Assembly: GCA_031292575.1 (NCBI GenBank)
Contig: JARLGX010000036.1
Span: 1 to 47,038, forward strand
From: Paludibacter sp.
Lineage (GTDB): Bacteria; Bacteroidota; Bacteroidia; Bacteroidales; Paludibacteraceae
Length of the DNA: 47,038 nucleotides
Reading direction: 5' to 3'
Shown: in pieces, positions 8,401 to 17,038 of the stretch
Layout of the letters: each line of letters begins with the position of its first letter
Position numbering within the stretch: position 1 is the stretch's first letter
Notes under the pieces: generated by a model
Databases searched by the model: none
What the model was told of the DNA's origin: nothing
Seen by the model: the letters and a program-made list of their open reading frames with translations, nothing else
Translations under genes and position numbers: made by a program

Positions 8401-8655
8401 TTACGCCCAATCTTAATGACCTCGTTTGCATTTGTATTCGGACTGACACCGTTGATGTTTGCTTCAGGTATAGGTTCTTACGGGAACAGATCCATTGGAA
8501 CCGGTGCCATCGGAGGAATGTTATTTGGCACTTTATTAGCCGTGTTTGTAATTCCACCTTTATTTGTAATATTTGAAACGTTGCAGGAAAAGTTCAAACC
8601 CAATAAAGTAGTGGATGAAGAATCTGAAAACAAGAATCTTGAAATAAGCGATTGA
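5494..8655 (+). CDS. RND multidrug efflux pump, HAE1 (AcrB-like) family
   Basis: A 1053-residue inner-membrane proton antiporter, full length for the family. It begins MLKRFIERPVLSTVISVLIVLLGV with transmembrane helix 1. It then has a large periplasmic domain, six helices including the proton-relay motif GIVVDDAIVVVE (about residues 400-411), a second periplasmic domain, and a final helix group with GLLSKNAILIVTFAQE. The C-terminal tail is charged. The gene sits between its adaptor and its TolC-like partner. Substrates of AcrB-type pumps include drugs, dyes and bile salts; the actual substrate here is unknown. No regulator gene is attached to this operon. Confidence 0.93.
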   Translation: MLKRFIERPVLSTVISVLIVLLGVLGLVKLPIAQYPDISPPTVQVSATFPGANADVVLKSVIVPLEQQINGVQGMTYITSTATNSGSASISVYFAVGTDPNQAAVDVQNRVASATSLLPQDVIKTGVTVRKQQSSNLLILSIYSVNPAYDEKFLQNYAAINVIPQLQRVNGVGAANVFGPIMTYSMRVWLKPDIMSVYGITAADVTAAVNEQNQDAAPGQFGDNDNQSFQYIITYKGRLETPEEFGNIIIKSTGQGHYLRLKDIARIELGQQTYAGSTITDGHKSLGIAISQAPGSNARDVVNESKKVIEKAALSFPKGIKYTYLVDVNQFLDASIDKVIHTLIECFLLVFLVILIFLHDFRSTLIHGISVPVAIVGTFFFLYLFGLSINLLTLFALVLAIGIVVDDAIVVVEAVHTKLEGGYKSPRQAAIVAMSEIAGAIVSITLIMASVFIPVTFVTGSVGVFYKQFGITLSIAILISAVNALTLSPSLAALVLRPPNAEEKHKKQTFLKRYGTAFDAGYEVVKNKYVEVVRFLDSKRWLVLLIVAVFSGGYYFLTKTTPSSFVPNEDMGTIFINVTLPPASTLERVSAITAEVDKISGSIPQVQHSLRIIGRNIINGSGSAYGMVVLRLKPWGERPGVSNNDVIQTLMKKTSKIRGADIRFMSLPTITGFGVSGGFTFDLQDKEGRTPAEFYKVAQTFLAALNKRPEIQYAATSYNPNNPQYRLEVNVAKCKDAGVSVSDVLNAMSVFYGSSYISNFNEFGQQYQVILQADTLYRASPAGLDKIGVRTSSGVMAPINEFISLKRVYGPESITRFNLFSSISVTGSPKPGYTTGQSLVAIKEVADKTLPVGYGYEYSGISREEENSGSQTLYVFILSLLFVYLLLSALYESYLLPLAVLLSLPVGLSGVFVFVKLFGLDYNIYVQISVIMLIGLLSKNAILIVTFAQERRQKGMSILDAAVEGAKVRLRPILMTSFAFVFGLTPLMFASGIGSYGNRSIGTGAIGGMLFGTLLAVFVIPPLFVIFETLQEKFKPNKVVDEESENKNLEISD

Positions 8656-8703
8656 TTTAATTTTTCCAGAACAAATTCAGAATTGTAGAAAAATAATTGG
8701 AGA

Positions 8704-10092
8704 ATGAAACAGAAAATAAATGCAAATAAATCCCTTTGGATTATTTTGTTGGTGAGCACGATATTGGTTTCATGCAAATTGACTGAGCAGTATAAACGCC
8801 CCGTTGGTATAGTCGATAAAGCATTATATCGTGATGGAAATGCCACCGATACTACGTCAATTGGAAATGTTCCCTGGAAACAAATGTTCAGGGATACTTT
8901 GTTGCAACGTTTAATTCAGGAAGGTATTGATAATAACCTTGATTTGAGGATTGCCACCAGTCGCATAAAAGAATCAGAAGCCAACCTGCGCCAAAGTAAA
9001 GCAGCGTTTTTCCCGACATTAGCCGTGAATGCAAGTGCTCCTGTTGCAAATACCAGTAATATATCCGGCACTTCTACTTTATATCAGCTTTATGGTACTT
9101 CGGGTTGGGAAGTTGACATTTGGGGCAAATTCAGAAATTCAAAAAAGGCGGCACTGGCGGCGCTTTTACAAAGCCAAGCATATAAAAAAGCTGTACAAAC
9201 CCAATTGGTGGCTGATATTGCATCGAATTATATTGCATTGCAGGCTCTTGATGCGCAGCTGCAAGTAACCCGGAAAACAGTTGAAAACAGGAAGCTTGAT
9301 GTTGAAATTATGAAGAAATTAAAGCAAAGCGATGTGGTAACAGGTGCTGCGGTGGTTCAAAGCGAAGCCAACCGGTATTCTGTAGAAGTTACTATACCGG
9401 ATTTGCTTCAGAATATACGAACAACCGAAAATTCGCTGAGCATTTTATTAGGAAGGAAACCGGGATCAATTGAAAGAGACAGTTTAAACCAGCAACAAAC
9501 TTGGACTGGCTTACAAACCGGAGTTCCGTTGCAATTGTTAGCCAACCGCCCTGATGTGATGGAAGCTGAATATCAGTTGCGCTATAACTTTGAATTGACT
9601 AAAGTTGCCCGAACATATTTTTATCCTTCGCTCACCATTACCGCCGATGGAGGATTTGCAAATGGGAATATATCAAACTTATTTAATCCAGCCTCAATCT
9701 TTGGGAGTATTTTGGGCGGATTAATCCAGCCTGTCTTTAATCATGGATTGAACAAGCAACGCTTAGACGTTGCTAAAGCACAGGAAGAAGAAGCGTTGGA
9801 CAGTTTTAAGAAGACGCTGCTGAATGCCGGTCAGGAAGTTTCAAACGCGTTATATAATTACCAGACTGCAAGCGATAAAATCAAAATACGTGAGAAACAA
9901 ATTGACTTTTTGCAGAAATCGGTTGATTATACCAAAGAACTCCTCAAATACTCAGCCAATACCAACTACACCGATGTGCTGACATCCGAACAGAGTCTTT
10001 TAGCAGCTCAGTTGAATAACGTAAGTGATAAAGTACAACAATTGCAAGCCGTTATCGCCTTGTACCGCAGTTTGGGTGGTGGGTGGAAATAA
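8704..10092 (+). CDS. TolC-like outer-membrane efflux lipoprotein (NodT/OprM type)
   Basis: A 462-residue lipoprotein with lipobox ILVS-Cys (Cys24). It has the two OEP repeats of the TolC family: a first half with helices around residues 75-235, an internal ANRPDVMEAEYQLR motif typical of the NodT subfamily (about residues 281-294), and a second half ending in coiled-coil helices. It forms the outer-membrane channel for the pump encoded 48 bases upstream. The order adaptor, pump, outer-membrane factor is standard for Bacteroidetes efflux operons. Confidence 0.9.
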   Translation: MKQKINANKSLWIILLVSTILVSCKLTEQYKRPVGIVDKALYRDGNATDTTSIGNVPWKQMFRDTLLQRLIQEGIDNNLDLRIATSRIKESEANLRQSKAAFFPTLAVNASAPVANTSNISGTSTLYQLYGTSGWEVDIWGKFRNSKKAALAALLQSQAYKKAVQTQLVADIASNYIALQALDAQLQVTRKTVENRKLDVEIMKKLKQSDVVTGAAVVQSEANRYSVEVTIPDLLQNIRTTENSLSILLGRKPGSIERDSLNQQQTWTGLQTGVPLQLLANRPDVMEAEYQLRYNFELTKVARTYFYPSLTITADGGFANGNISNLFNPASIFGSILGGLIQPVFNHGLNKQRLDVAKAQEEEALDSFKKTLLNAGQEVSNALYNYQTASDKIKIREKQIDFLQKSVDYTKELLKYSANTNYTDVLTSEQSLLAAQLNNVSDKVQQLQAVIALYRSLGGGWK

Positions 10093-10128
10093 GATTTGAA
10101 ACAGAAAAAGCTATAAAAAAACAGAAAA

Positions 10129-11028
10129 ATGAAAATTACAATAACAGGTTCTTTAGGGAACATCAGCAAACCACTAACAAAAGAGTTAGTACAAAAAGGA
10201 CATCAGGTTACGGTTATCAGCAGTAATCCTGAAAGACAGAAAGACATTGAAGCATTGGGCGCATTGGCTGCTATTGGCACAATGGAAGACGCTGATTTTC
10301 TGACAGCCAGTTTCAAAGGCGCAGAGGCAGTTTATGTTATGGAAACAATGGGTCCTCGCGGGTTCTTTGACCAAAATCTTGATATCATTGGTGCTATTAG
10401 CAAGATTGGCAATAATTACAAACAAGCCATTGAACTGTCGGGCGTAAAACGTGTGGTGCATCTCAGCAGCATTGGTGCTCATACCGATAAAGGCAATGGA
10501 CTTCTGGCTTTTCATTACAATGTGGAGAATATTCTGCAAACATTGCCCTCGGACGTGTCTATTACTTTTATGCGCCCCGTTGGTTTCTACTACAATTTAC
10601 TTGGCTTTATAAACACGATAAAAACTCAGGGAGTTATTGCCACAAACTATGGTGGAGATAGCATAAAGCCCTGGGTTTCTCCCATTGACATTGCGGCAGC
10701 GGTTGCCGAAGAACTCGTAACACCGTTTGAGGGTAGAAAAGTGCGTTATGTGGCAAGCGATGAAATAAGCTGTAACGAACTGGCAAGCCTGTTAGGGGCA
10801 GCTATCGGAAAGCCTGATTTGAAATGGGTGGTTATTACTGATGAACAGCTGCTCAATGGTATGCTATCCACAGGAATGAACCCAAAAGTTGCAGCAGGTA
10901 TGGTGGAGATGAATGCAGGTATGAATAACGGAGCTTTGTATGAAGATTATTATCGTAACCGCCCCACATTGGGCAAAGTAAAACTGGCAGAGTATGCAAA
11001 AGAATTTGCAGCAGTTTATAATCAATAA
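10129..11028 (+). CDS. NmrA-like NAD(P)-binding atypical SDR
   Basis: A 299-residue protein of the NmrA / NAD(P)H-binding type. The N-terminal dinucleotide fold is marked by MKITITGSLGNISKPL (GxxGxxx) and a predicted second strand VTVISSNPER. VKRVVHLSSIGAH at about residues 106-118 and FMRPVGFYYNLL further on are typical of the family, which often lacks the SDR catalytic tyrosine motif. Members act as quinone or ketone reductases, isomerases or redox sensors. It follows the efflux operon by 36 bases in the same direction and may be cotranscribed, suggesting handling of a toxic carbonyl or quinone compound; that link is inference. Confidence 0.82.
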   Translation: MKITITGSLGNISKPLTKELVQKGHQVTVISSNPERQKDIEALGALAAIGTMEDADFLTASFKGAEAVYVMETMGPRGFFDQNLDIIGAISKIGNNYKQAIELSGVKRVVHLSSIGAHTDKGNGLLAFHYNVENILQTLPSDVSITFMRPVGFYYNLLGFINTIKTQGVIATNYGGDSIKPWVSPIDIAAAVAEELVTPFEGRKVRYVASDEISCNELASLLGAAIGKPDLKWVVITDEQLLNGMLSTGMNPKVAAGMVEMNAGMNNGALYEDYYRNRPTLGKVKLAEYAKEFAAVYNQ

Positions 11029-11043
11029 TAACTTAAAATTTAA

Positions 11044-11766
11044 ATGAAAACAGTATTGATAACAGGAGCCAACAAAGGAATTGGCTTTGAAACCGCAAAA
11101 CAACTGGCACAACTGGGTTATTTTGTTTTTTTGGGTAGCAGAGACAAAGCAAAAGGATTGGATGCTATAACTAAGCTGAAGGATGCAGGAATTTCAACTG
11201 TTGAATTGATTGAGCTGGATGTAACAGATATTAATTCCATAAAACAAGCAAAACAAGAACTGGAAACCAAGATTGAGGTATTGGATGTTTTAATAAATAA
11301 TGCGGGTATTAGCGGAGAGAGACCTCAAAACGCTTCTGGCATTGAACTTGAAAATGTACGGAGGGTTTTTGAAACTAACTTTTTTGGAGTGATTCAAACC
11401 ACTCAGCAATTTATGAGTCTTTTAAAAAAATCAGATGAGCCAAGAATAGTCAACGTTTCAAGTGATTTGGGGTCTTTGACATCTCACAGTAATCCGGATT
11501 GGGAGTTTTATGATTTCAAACTAACAGCATATTGTTCTTCCAAAGCAGCCTTGAATGCTTTTACCGTTATGTTAGCGTATGAATTCAAGGACACAGATTT
11601 CAAAATAAATAGTATTAATCCGGGTTATACAGAAACCGACTTTAATCAGCATAGAGGAACAAAGTCGGTTGCACAAAGCGCAAGCTTGATTGTGAAATAT
11701 GCAACCTTAGAAAATAACGGTCCGACAGGGAAGTTTTATAGCGAAGAAGGAGAAACAGCCTGGTAA
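11044..11766 (+). CDS. Classical short-chain dehydrogenase/reductase
   Basis: A 240-residue SDR with the NADP-binding motif TGANKGIG (residues 7-14), the NNAG motif, a catalytic serine in VNVSSDLGS and the YCSSK active-site motif. It ends in GETAW, a common C-terminus of plant carbonyl-reductase-like bacterial SDRs. It lies 15 bases after the NmrA-like gene. After its TAA the same frame stays open for 22 more codons, rich in histidine and tyrosine, up to a TAA at 11833; this may be a scar of a lost gene (see findings). The substrate is unknown. Confidence 0.87.
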   Translation: MKTVLITGANKGIGFETAKQLAQLGYFVFLGSRDKAKGLDAITKLKDAGISTVELIELDVTDINSIKQAKQELETKIEVLDVLINNAGISGERPQNASGIELENVRRVFETNFFGVIQTTQQFMSLLKKSDEPRIVNVSSDLGSLTSHSNPDWEFYDFKLTAYCSSKAALNAFTVMLAYEFKDTDFKINSINPGYTETDFNQHRGTKSVAQSASLIVKYATLENNGPTGKFYSEEGETAW

Positions 11767-11843
11767 AGATTTGTAAAAGAATTTGCTCCCGGCTATTATC
11801 ACAAACATAATCATTATCACAAACAAATTCAATAAAAATTAAT

Positions 11844-12608
11844 ATGAGTACAAAAAATAAAATTGCTGTAGTTACCGGCGGTAGCCGTGGATTGGGAAAA
11901 AACATGGCGTTGGCACTTGCCAAGAAAGGAATTGACGTGGTATTGACATACAACAACAATAAAGAAGCAGCTGATAAGGTTGTTGCAGAAATTCAATCGC
12001 TCGGACAAAAGGCATTTGCTTTTCAGTTAGATACAAGCAACATCAACTTGTTTGATAAGTTTATTAAACAAGTAACAGAAGAGTTACAGACACAAACAGG
12101 AAGCCCGAACTTTGATTTTCTGATCAACAATGCCGGAACAGGTTTATATGCATTGGCAACAGAAACTACCGAAGAACAAATGGATGCCATATTCAACATT
12201 CACTACAAAGGTGTGTTTTTCCTTACACAAAAAGCATTGCCGTTTATGAATGATGGTGGTGGAATTGTCAATATTTCATCGGGACTTACACGAATCATAA
12301 TGCCCGGTTCTTCGGTTTATGGTTCCATGAAAGCTGCTGTAGAAACTCTTACCCGTTATTTGGCTAAAGAATTAGGCGCAAGAAAAATTCGCGTTAATGT
12401 GATTGCACCGGGTGCTATCGAAACTGATTTTGGCGGTGGTCGTACCCGTGATAATAAAGAGATCAATGCACATATTGCAAGTTTAACAGCTTTAGGTCGT
12501 GTAGGTTTACCGGATGATATTGGTGGTGTGGTTGCATTCTTATGTACAGAAGACGCATATTGGATTAACGGACAACGCATAGAAGTTTCGGGCGGACAGG
12601 CCATTTAG
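11844..12608 (+). CDS. Classical short-chain dehydrogenase/reductase
   Basis: A 254-residue SDR with TGGSRGLG (residues 10-17), NNAGTG, a catalytic serine in VNISSGL and the YGSMK active-site motif. It ends with the typical INGQRIEVSGGQAI. The overall pattern is like FabG-type 3-oxoacyl reductases or glucose dehydrogenase-like SDRs, but neither can be assigned. A 77-base gap with a duplicated ATTATCACAAAC word separates it from the preceding SDR gene. It is probably the last gene of the efflux-oxidoreductase cluster. Confidence 0.87.
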   Translation: MSTKNKIAVVTGGSRGLGKNMALALAKKGIDVVLTYNNNKEAADKVVAEIQSLGQKAFAFQLDTSNINLFDKFIKQVTEELQTQTGSPNFDFLINNAGTGLYALATETTEEQMDAIFNIHYKGVFFLTQKALPFMNDGGGIVNISSGLTRIIMPGSSVYGSMKAAVETLTRYLAKELGARKIRVNVIAPGAIETDFGGGRTRDNKEINAHIASLTALGRVGLPDDIGGVVAFLCTEDAYWINGQRIEVSGGQAI

Positions 12609-12801
12609 AAAAACAGGATATTTTTTCTTCATAATCATCAATACCAACCAGTATGAATATTATTTTGAGAAATTAATGATGGATAATCACAATTCGAAAG
12701 GGAGGTTATCAACAGTTCGAGTTAAAGCATTTTGATAATCAGTTTATTATCCTGTTCATAACCAGTGTTGAAATGTTGTTTATAACAACAGGATGAAATA
12801 C

Positions 12802-12833
12802 TTGCAAATCGAATGTTCAATGCATTATATTTG
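12802..12833 (+). promoter_or_regulatory. Bacteroidetes promoter with no gene downstream
   Basis: TTG at 12802-12804 is 21 bases from TATATTTG at 12826-12833, matching the -33/-7 consensus. Transcription would start near 12839 and run into 1.4 kb of gene-free DNA, passing a boxA-like motif at about +38. Confidence 0.5.
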
Positions 12834-12875
12834 CAACATGAGTTTCGACTCAAGCATGAAATGATATGTTGAAAC

Positions 12876-12887
12876 GCTCTTTGAAAT
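12876..12887 (+). promoter_or_regulatory. boxA-like antitermination motif 1
   Basis: GCTCTTTGAAAT resembles the boxA element of rRNA leaders (Escherichia coli TGCTCTTTAACA), bound by NusB/S10. It is placed just downstream of the promoter at 12802-12833, as in rRNA leaders, but no rRNA follows. A 12-base match can arise by chance. Confidence 0.35.
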
Positions 12888-13799
12888 ACTGATACATCAA
12901 AAAAAGTCAATAGTTAAATAATTGAACTCCAAATTCAGAGCTGCAATTTTGTTTTATGTAAAGAACGAACTGACTATTAATACAAGTTATCTCCGTTATT
13001 GTTTACGCAAGTTTGCAATGAGATGTATAGCAATGCTGATAGTTTTACGGTCTCTGGCAAAAACAGATTCACCTGTGGATTAGACTCTCTAAATATAATT
13101 ATGGTGCGTTTGAATAAAACGTAACCCTGTCTCTCAGACAGGAAAGCCGGGTAGTCGGAATGGAAATTTTATACAAGTAATTTGTTACATATATTCGTTT
13201 CCGGCCACAAAAGTAGAAAAACAGCAATGTTTTCGAACTTGTGACCAACAGTTTCGGGCGAGCAGTACAAAAAAATTAAAAGTCGCGGCAGTTCAGTATT
13301 TATTATACAAATGAGTTTATAATTGAACGAATTTTATTTTTTGGTAATAATACCAACAGAGTAAAACAGTCAAATGTAAAAAAGCTGTATAGGTATAAAC
13401 TTAATAGCAATATTAGGATTGTACTATAAAGATGAAGCTAACGAAATCAGCGAAACTGAATGCTAAAAATTTGATCCAGGGACAGCCGAGAAACCAAAAT
13501 CCACACAAAAAGGGACAGACATTTAACCGGTATGAAACTGAGCACAAATTCTCGGGTAGCAAATGCGGATGATTTCCATTCACAATTGCGAAACCGTAAA
13601 AAGCGTCAGCGATGAAAAGATTTTCAGGGTAATTCAGCCTTAATGGCGTATCTGCAAAGACACAGCCATTAACCGGATTCGAAGGATAAACCTTGAACGT
13701 CATAATGATAACGTACAGAAATTCATCCAAAAGTAGTTCCATTGGTTAACAATGAAAGTATATATGCAGAACTTCAATTTCTATTGACTGATGATTTGA

Positions 13800-13811
13800 G
13801 CTCTTTGAAAT
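13800..13811 (+). promoter_or_regulatory. boxA-like antitermination motif 2
   Basis: A second exact copy of the 12-mer GCTCTTTGAAAT, 924 bases after the first, in the same gene-free stretch and orientation. Confidence 0.35.
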
Positions 13812-14201
13812 GAAGTGATTCCGTGTAAATCTGTAAAAGGATGATAAGTTGAAACACATACTTTGCACTATCGGTTTTGAAAATTAAATGAGAAATCATT
13901 TAAAATTGAAGCCTGATACAATCAGGAGATTGTTAACAAGTAGCTTTGTAAAAAAGCTGCATACAATTAGCTTGATTTAGTAACGTAAAAAACAATTCAA
14001 AGACAGATAGGACTGCTATTTCCTAACCGGTGTAGGAGTAATTTGAAAAACAGGTAAAACTGTTTGGAAAGTTAATCAGAAACGGAAAGACACAGCAGAA
14101 TTAAGCAAGCTAATAACTGACTTAATTAAACATATCCAAATCAAACTCAAGGTGTTTTTAATCAGTATACAAAGATATTCACATTTTATTCTATGTTCAA
14201 A

Positions 14202-14233
14202 AAGAGGGTGCCGTAAAGACACCCTCTTACTGT
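14202..14233. terminator. Orphan hairpin terminator
   Basis: AAGAGGGTG (14202-14210) pairs with CACCCTCTT (14220-14228). On the minus strand the stem is followed directly by a T-run; on the plus strand by TACTGTTTTT. It does not follow any recognised gene and would end a transcript from the preceding gene-free stretch. Confidence 0.6.
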
Positions 14234-14264
14234 TTTTAAAAAGGCCGGACTAATAAATCTGACC

Positions 14265-14291
14265 TTGAAAAGGATAATTTACTTACCTTTG
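14265..14291 (+). promoter_or_regulatory. Promoter of the ygiQ-type gene
   Basis: TTG at 14265-14267 and TACCTTTG at 14284-14291 fit the -33/-7 pattern, with transcription starting near 14297 and a leader of about 56 bases. Confidence 0.6.
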
Positions 14292-14352
14292 TGCAGTTAA
14301 GCGCTAGCGTTGAACTAAATCTACATAAAAGCGTTTAATCCGCAAAAACTTT

Positions 14353-16176
14353 ATGCAATCGATATATCAACTGACCGATTTTCTACCTACTACCAAAAAA
14401 GAACTCGAATTGCGTGGTTGGGACGAAGTGGACGTGGTGCTTTTTAGCGGCGATGCGTATATTGATCATCCAGCGTTTGCCGGAGCGGTTATTGGTCGCA
14501 TGTTAGAAGCACAGGGATTGCGGGTTGCCATTGTGCCACAACCTAACTGGCGTGATGACTTGCGCGATTTTAAGAAAATGGGCCGTCCACGCTTGTTTTT
14601 TGCCATTTCGGCGGGAAATATGGATTCGATGGTCAATCATTATACTGCCAATAAGCGTCTGAGGTCGGACGATGCTTATACACCTGATGGCAAATCAGGT
14701 ATGCGACCGGATTATACTACCATTACTTACGCCAATATTATTAAAAAACTTTATCCGGATGTTCCGCTCGTGATTGGTGGAATAGAAGCTTCGTTGCGAC
14801 GATTTACGCATTACGATTATTGGTCGGATAAGCTTATGCCAAGCATTCTGGTTGATACCAAAGCAGATTTGTTGGTATATGGAATGGGAGAGAAGCCGAT
14901 TGTAGAATTAGTAAAACAGTTGCAAAGTGGAACAAAAATTCAGGATATTAAATTTATTCCTCAAACATCTTATTTAGCTAAAGAAATTTTGCCTTTCCGT
15001 GAATGGAAAAATATTACGTTAGTTTCGCATGAAGAATGCCTGATTGACAAAAAGAAATACGCATCGAATTTCAAACACATTGAAACGGAATCGAATAAAT
15101 ACCATGCTGCACGCCTGGTTCAAAAAACCGGAAACCGCTGGGTAATTGTGAATCCACCTTACGAACCTCTGACAGAAGCAGATATCGATGCATCGTACGA
15201 TTTACCCTACACGCGTCAACCTCATCCTAAATACAAAGGTAAAGCCATTCCTGCTTACGAAATGATTAAATTTTCGGTAAATTTGCATCGGGGATGTTTT
15301 GGTGGTTGTACTTTTTGTACTATTTCAGCGCATCAGGGAAAACACATTGTTTCGCGCTCCAAAGAATCCATTTTGAAAGAAGTACAGCAAATCACAGCTA
15401 TGCCTGATTTTAAAGGTTACCTGAGCGATTTGGGAGGACCATCAGCTAATATGTACAAAATGAAGGGCATTGATATGGAAATTTGCCGAAAATGCCGCAA
15501 ACCATCTTGTATTTTCCCTAAAGTTTGCTTTAATTTAAATACCGATCATAGTGCATTGCTGGATATTTACCGGTCGGTTGATAAACTTCCGGGAATCAAA
15601 AAATCGTTTATCGGCAGTGGTATCCGGTATGATATATTGTTGAGCGACACCGAAAATCAAGATGTAAATAAAAGTCACGCTGAGTATACCCACGAATTAA
15701 TTACAAACCATGTATCGGGGCGTTTGAAAATTGCACCCGAACATACATCGGACAAAGTATTAAACCTAATGCGGAAACCGAGCTTCGATTATTTTGCAAA
15801 GTTTAAAGCCCAATTCGATCGTATAAACCGCGAAGCCGGGCTGAATCAGCAATTGATACCATATTTTATTTCCAGCCATCCGGGTTGCCACAACGAAGAC
15901 ATGGCCGATTTGGCCGCGCTGACCAAAAAGTTTGATTTCCGCTTGGAACAGGTTCAGGATTTTACGCCAACACCCATGACTCTCGCCACCGAAATTTATT
16001 ATTCGGGTTATCATCCCTATACATTGGAACCTGTTTTTACGGCCAAAAGCAAAGATGAAAAGTTGGAACAACGCAAATTCTTTTTCTGGTACAAAAGCGA
16101 ATACAAAAATGCAATTATCCGCGACTTGAATCGCATGAAACGGCCTGATTTGCTAAAGAAATTGTTTGAAAAATAA
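14353..16176 (+). CDS. ygiQ: YgiQ-family radical-SAM protein
   Basis: A 607-residue radical-SAM enzyme of the YgiQ/UPF0313 family. An N-terminal cobalamin-binding-like region (residues 1-180) precedes the radical-SAM core. The 4Fe-4S motif CFGGCTFC lies at residues 315-322, followed by TISAHQGK, as in the family. A second cysteine-rich segment (CRKCRKPSC ... KVC) lies near residues 379-394. The C-terminal part has QDFTPTPMTLATEIYYSG, also characteristic. The biochemical role is not established. It is monocistronic, and its stop codon is 2 bases from the end of the convergent gene. Confidence 0.93.
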   Translation: MQSIYQLTDFLPTTKKELELRGWDEVDVVLFSGDAYIDHPAFAGAVIGRMLEAQGLRVAIVPQPNWRDDLRDFKKMGRPRLFFAISAGNMDSMVNHYTANKRLRSDDAYTPDGKSGMRPDYTTITYANIIKKLYPDVPLVIGGIEASLRRFTHYDYWSDKLMPSILVDTKADLLVYGMGEKPIVELVKQLQSGTKIQDIKFIPQTSYLAKEILPFREWKNITLVSHEECLIDKKKYASNFKHIETESNKYHAARLVQKTGNRWVIVNPPYEPLTEADIDASYDLPYTRQPHPKYKGKAIPAYEMIKFSVNLHRGCFGGCTFCTISAHQGKHIVSRSKESILKEVQQITAMPDFKGYLSDLGGPSANMYKMKGIDMEICRKCRKPSCIFPKVCFNLNTDHSALLDIYRSVDKLPGIKKSFIGSGIRYDILLSDTENQDVNKSHAEYTHELITNHVSGRLKIAPEHTSDKVLNLMRKPSFDYFAKFKAQFDRINREAGLNQQLIPYFISSHPGCHNEDMADLAALTKKFDFRLEQVQDFTPTPMTLATEIYYSGYHPYTLEPVFTAKSKDEKLEQRKFFFWYKSEYKNAIIRDLNRMKRPDLLKKLFEK

Positions 16177-16178
16177 GC

Positions 16179-16940
16179 TTACTGTTTTTCTGTCAGGTAC
16201 TTCCAATATCGCTCAGGTAAATGTTGCCGTTGAAGTTTCAGGTTGATGCGTTCTTTGATTGTAATTGATTTGAAATAGCCCTTCCAAAGTTCCTGAAACA
16301 GTTTTTCATCTGCTGCCATTAGTTTTTCATCCAGCTTTCCTTCAGGGAAAAGATCACTACTGTCAAGTGTCATTTCAGTCACAGTTTTCAAATCATAATA
16401 ATAACCGTAGTTACGCTTTATGTCATAGATTATCCATTTCTGGTCAGCAAATCGGTCAGTGAAATGAGCTATTATTAGTGGTAAACTATTGTGGTCAGGT
16501 GAAACGGTTGCAAAGAAAATATCATCAGCCGCTTTCTGAAAACGTACCAGTTCTATCAGTCGCATACATTCTTTATCTACTTTCTTTGCCAAATTTCGCA
16601 TTTTAAACACATCATCGTCAGTAAAATTCATTTCGATAGAATGCTTGTTGTCGAATGCCTTACGGATATATCTGAAAATCAGTTCGTCGCTGCCGGGCAA
16701 TTCCGAGAGCCACACATACCTTAGCATGTTGCAGCTGACAGTCATTAGTTTTTTTCGCAATCCTTGCCATACACGGTCCGATTTTGTTTCGTCGGTGATA
16801 ACGGTATAACATTCGTCGGTAAACAACGGCTCGAGTTCTTCCTCGTTCAATAAACGGTCGGGGAAGGTCCTTCGGTTATAAGCGTCGAACACGGCTGTGA
16901 GCAAGCCAGCGAATGTTTTATCGTAGCGAAAAATGATCAT
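16179..16940 (-). CDS. TIGR03915-type DNA metabolism protein (DUF4130), partner of a radical-SAM protein
   Basis: A protein of about 253 residues beginning MIIFRYDKTFAGLLTAVFDAYNRR, the usual start of this family; an upstream start at 17009 would add 23 untypical residues. The middle holds the DUF4130 block (about residues 80-240 of this version), with VRFQKAADDIFFATVSPDHNSLPLIIAHFTDRFADQKWIIYD. The family is nearly always encoded beside the radical-SAM protein found here immediately upstream, and in some bacteria the same block is fused to uracil-DNA glycosylase. That points to DNA repair or base processing, but the reaction is unknown. It is translated in one operon with the radical-SAM gene. 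Confidence 0.88.
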   Translation of the reverse strand: MIIFRYDKTFAGLLTAVFDAYNRRTFPDRLLNEEELEPLFTDECYTVITDETKSDRVWQGLRKKLMTVSCNMLRYVWLSELPGSDELIFRYIRKAFDNKHSIEMNFTDDDVFKMRNLAKKVDKECMRLIELVRFQKAADDIFFATVSPDHNSLPLIIAHFTDRFADQKWIIYDIKRNYGYYYDLKTVTEMTLDSSDLFPEGKLDEKLMAADEKLFQELWKGYFKSITIKERINLKLQRQHLPERYWKYLTEKQ

Positions 16941-17038
16941 TTTTTGTTTGGTTTTGCGGTTTTTAACCGCGGTAAAAAAGGATTTGATTGCAAAGTCAAA
17001 TCTGTTCAATATGCACTATTTAAATCGGAAAATTCTCT

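Larger units (their letters stand above)
12609..14352. other. 1.74-kb stretch without convincing genes; possible noncoding transcript
   Basis: All frames are broken by frequent stops; the longest frame (109 codons, minus strand 13413-13742) has no recognisable protein character. The stretch carries a consensus promoter (12802-12833), a boxA-like GCTCTTTGAAAT at 12876-12887 and again at 13800-13811, and several local hairpins: CCTGTCT-ctc-AGACAGG (13126-13142), a TAAATG/CATTTA stem near 13885-13902, and CCTGAT-aca-ATCAGG (13912-13926). An orphan terminator-like hairpin lies at 14202-14233. It is either a structured or antiterminated noncoding RNA locus or thoroughly decayed DNA. Confidence 0.5.

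Noticed and set aside
13102-13300. Group II intron
   Set aside because: GTGCG and GCCGGG words are suggestive, but no domain V, no reverse transcriptase and no clear boundaries can be seen.
13413-13742. A 109-codon minus-strand frame in the gene-free stretch
   Set aside because: Its composition (many Phe, Cys and Pro without domain pattern) looks like an accidental frame; no promoter or family supports it.
12876-13811. Decayed rRNA operon
   Set aside because: The boxA-like words are present, but no conserved 16S, 23S or 5S stretch is recognisable between them.
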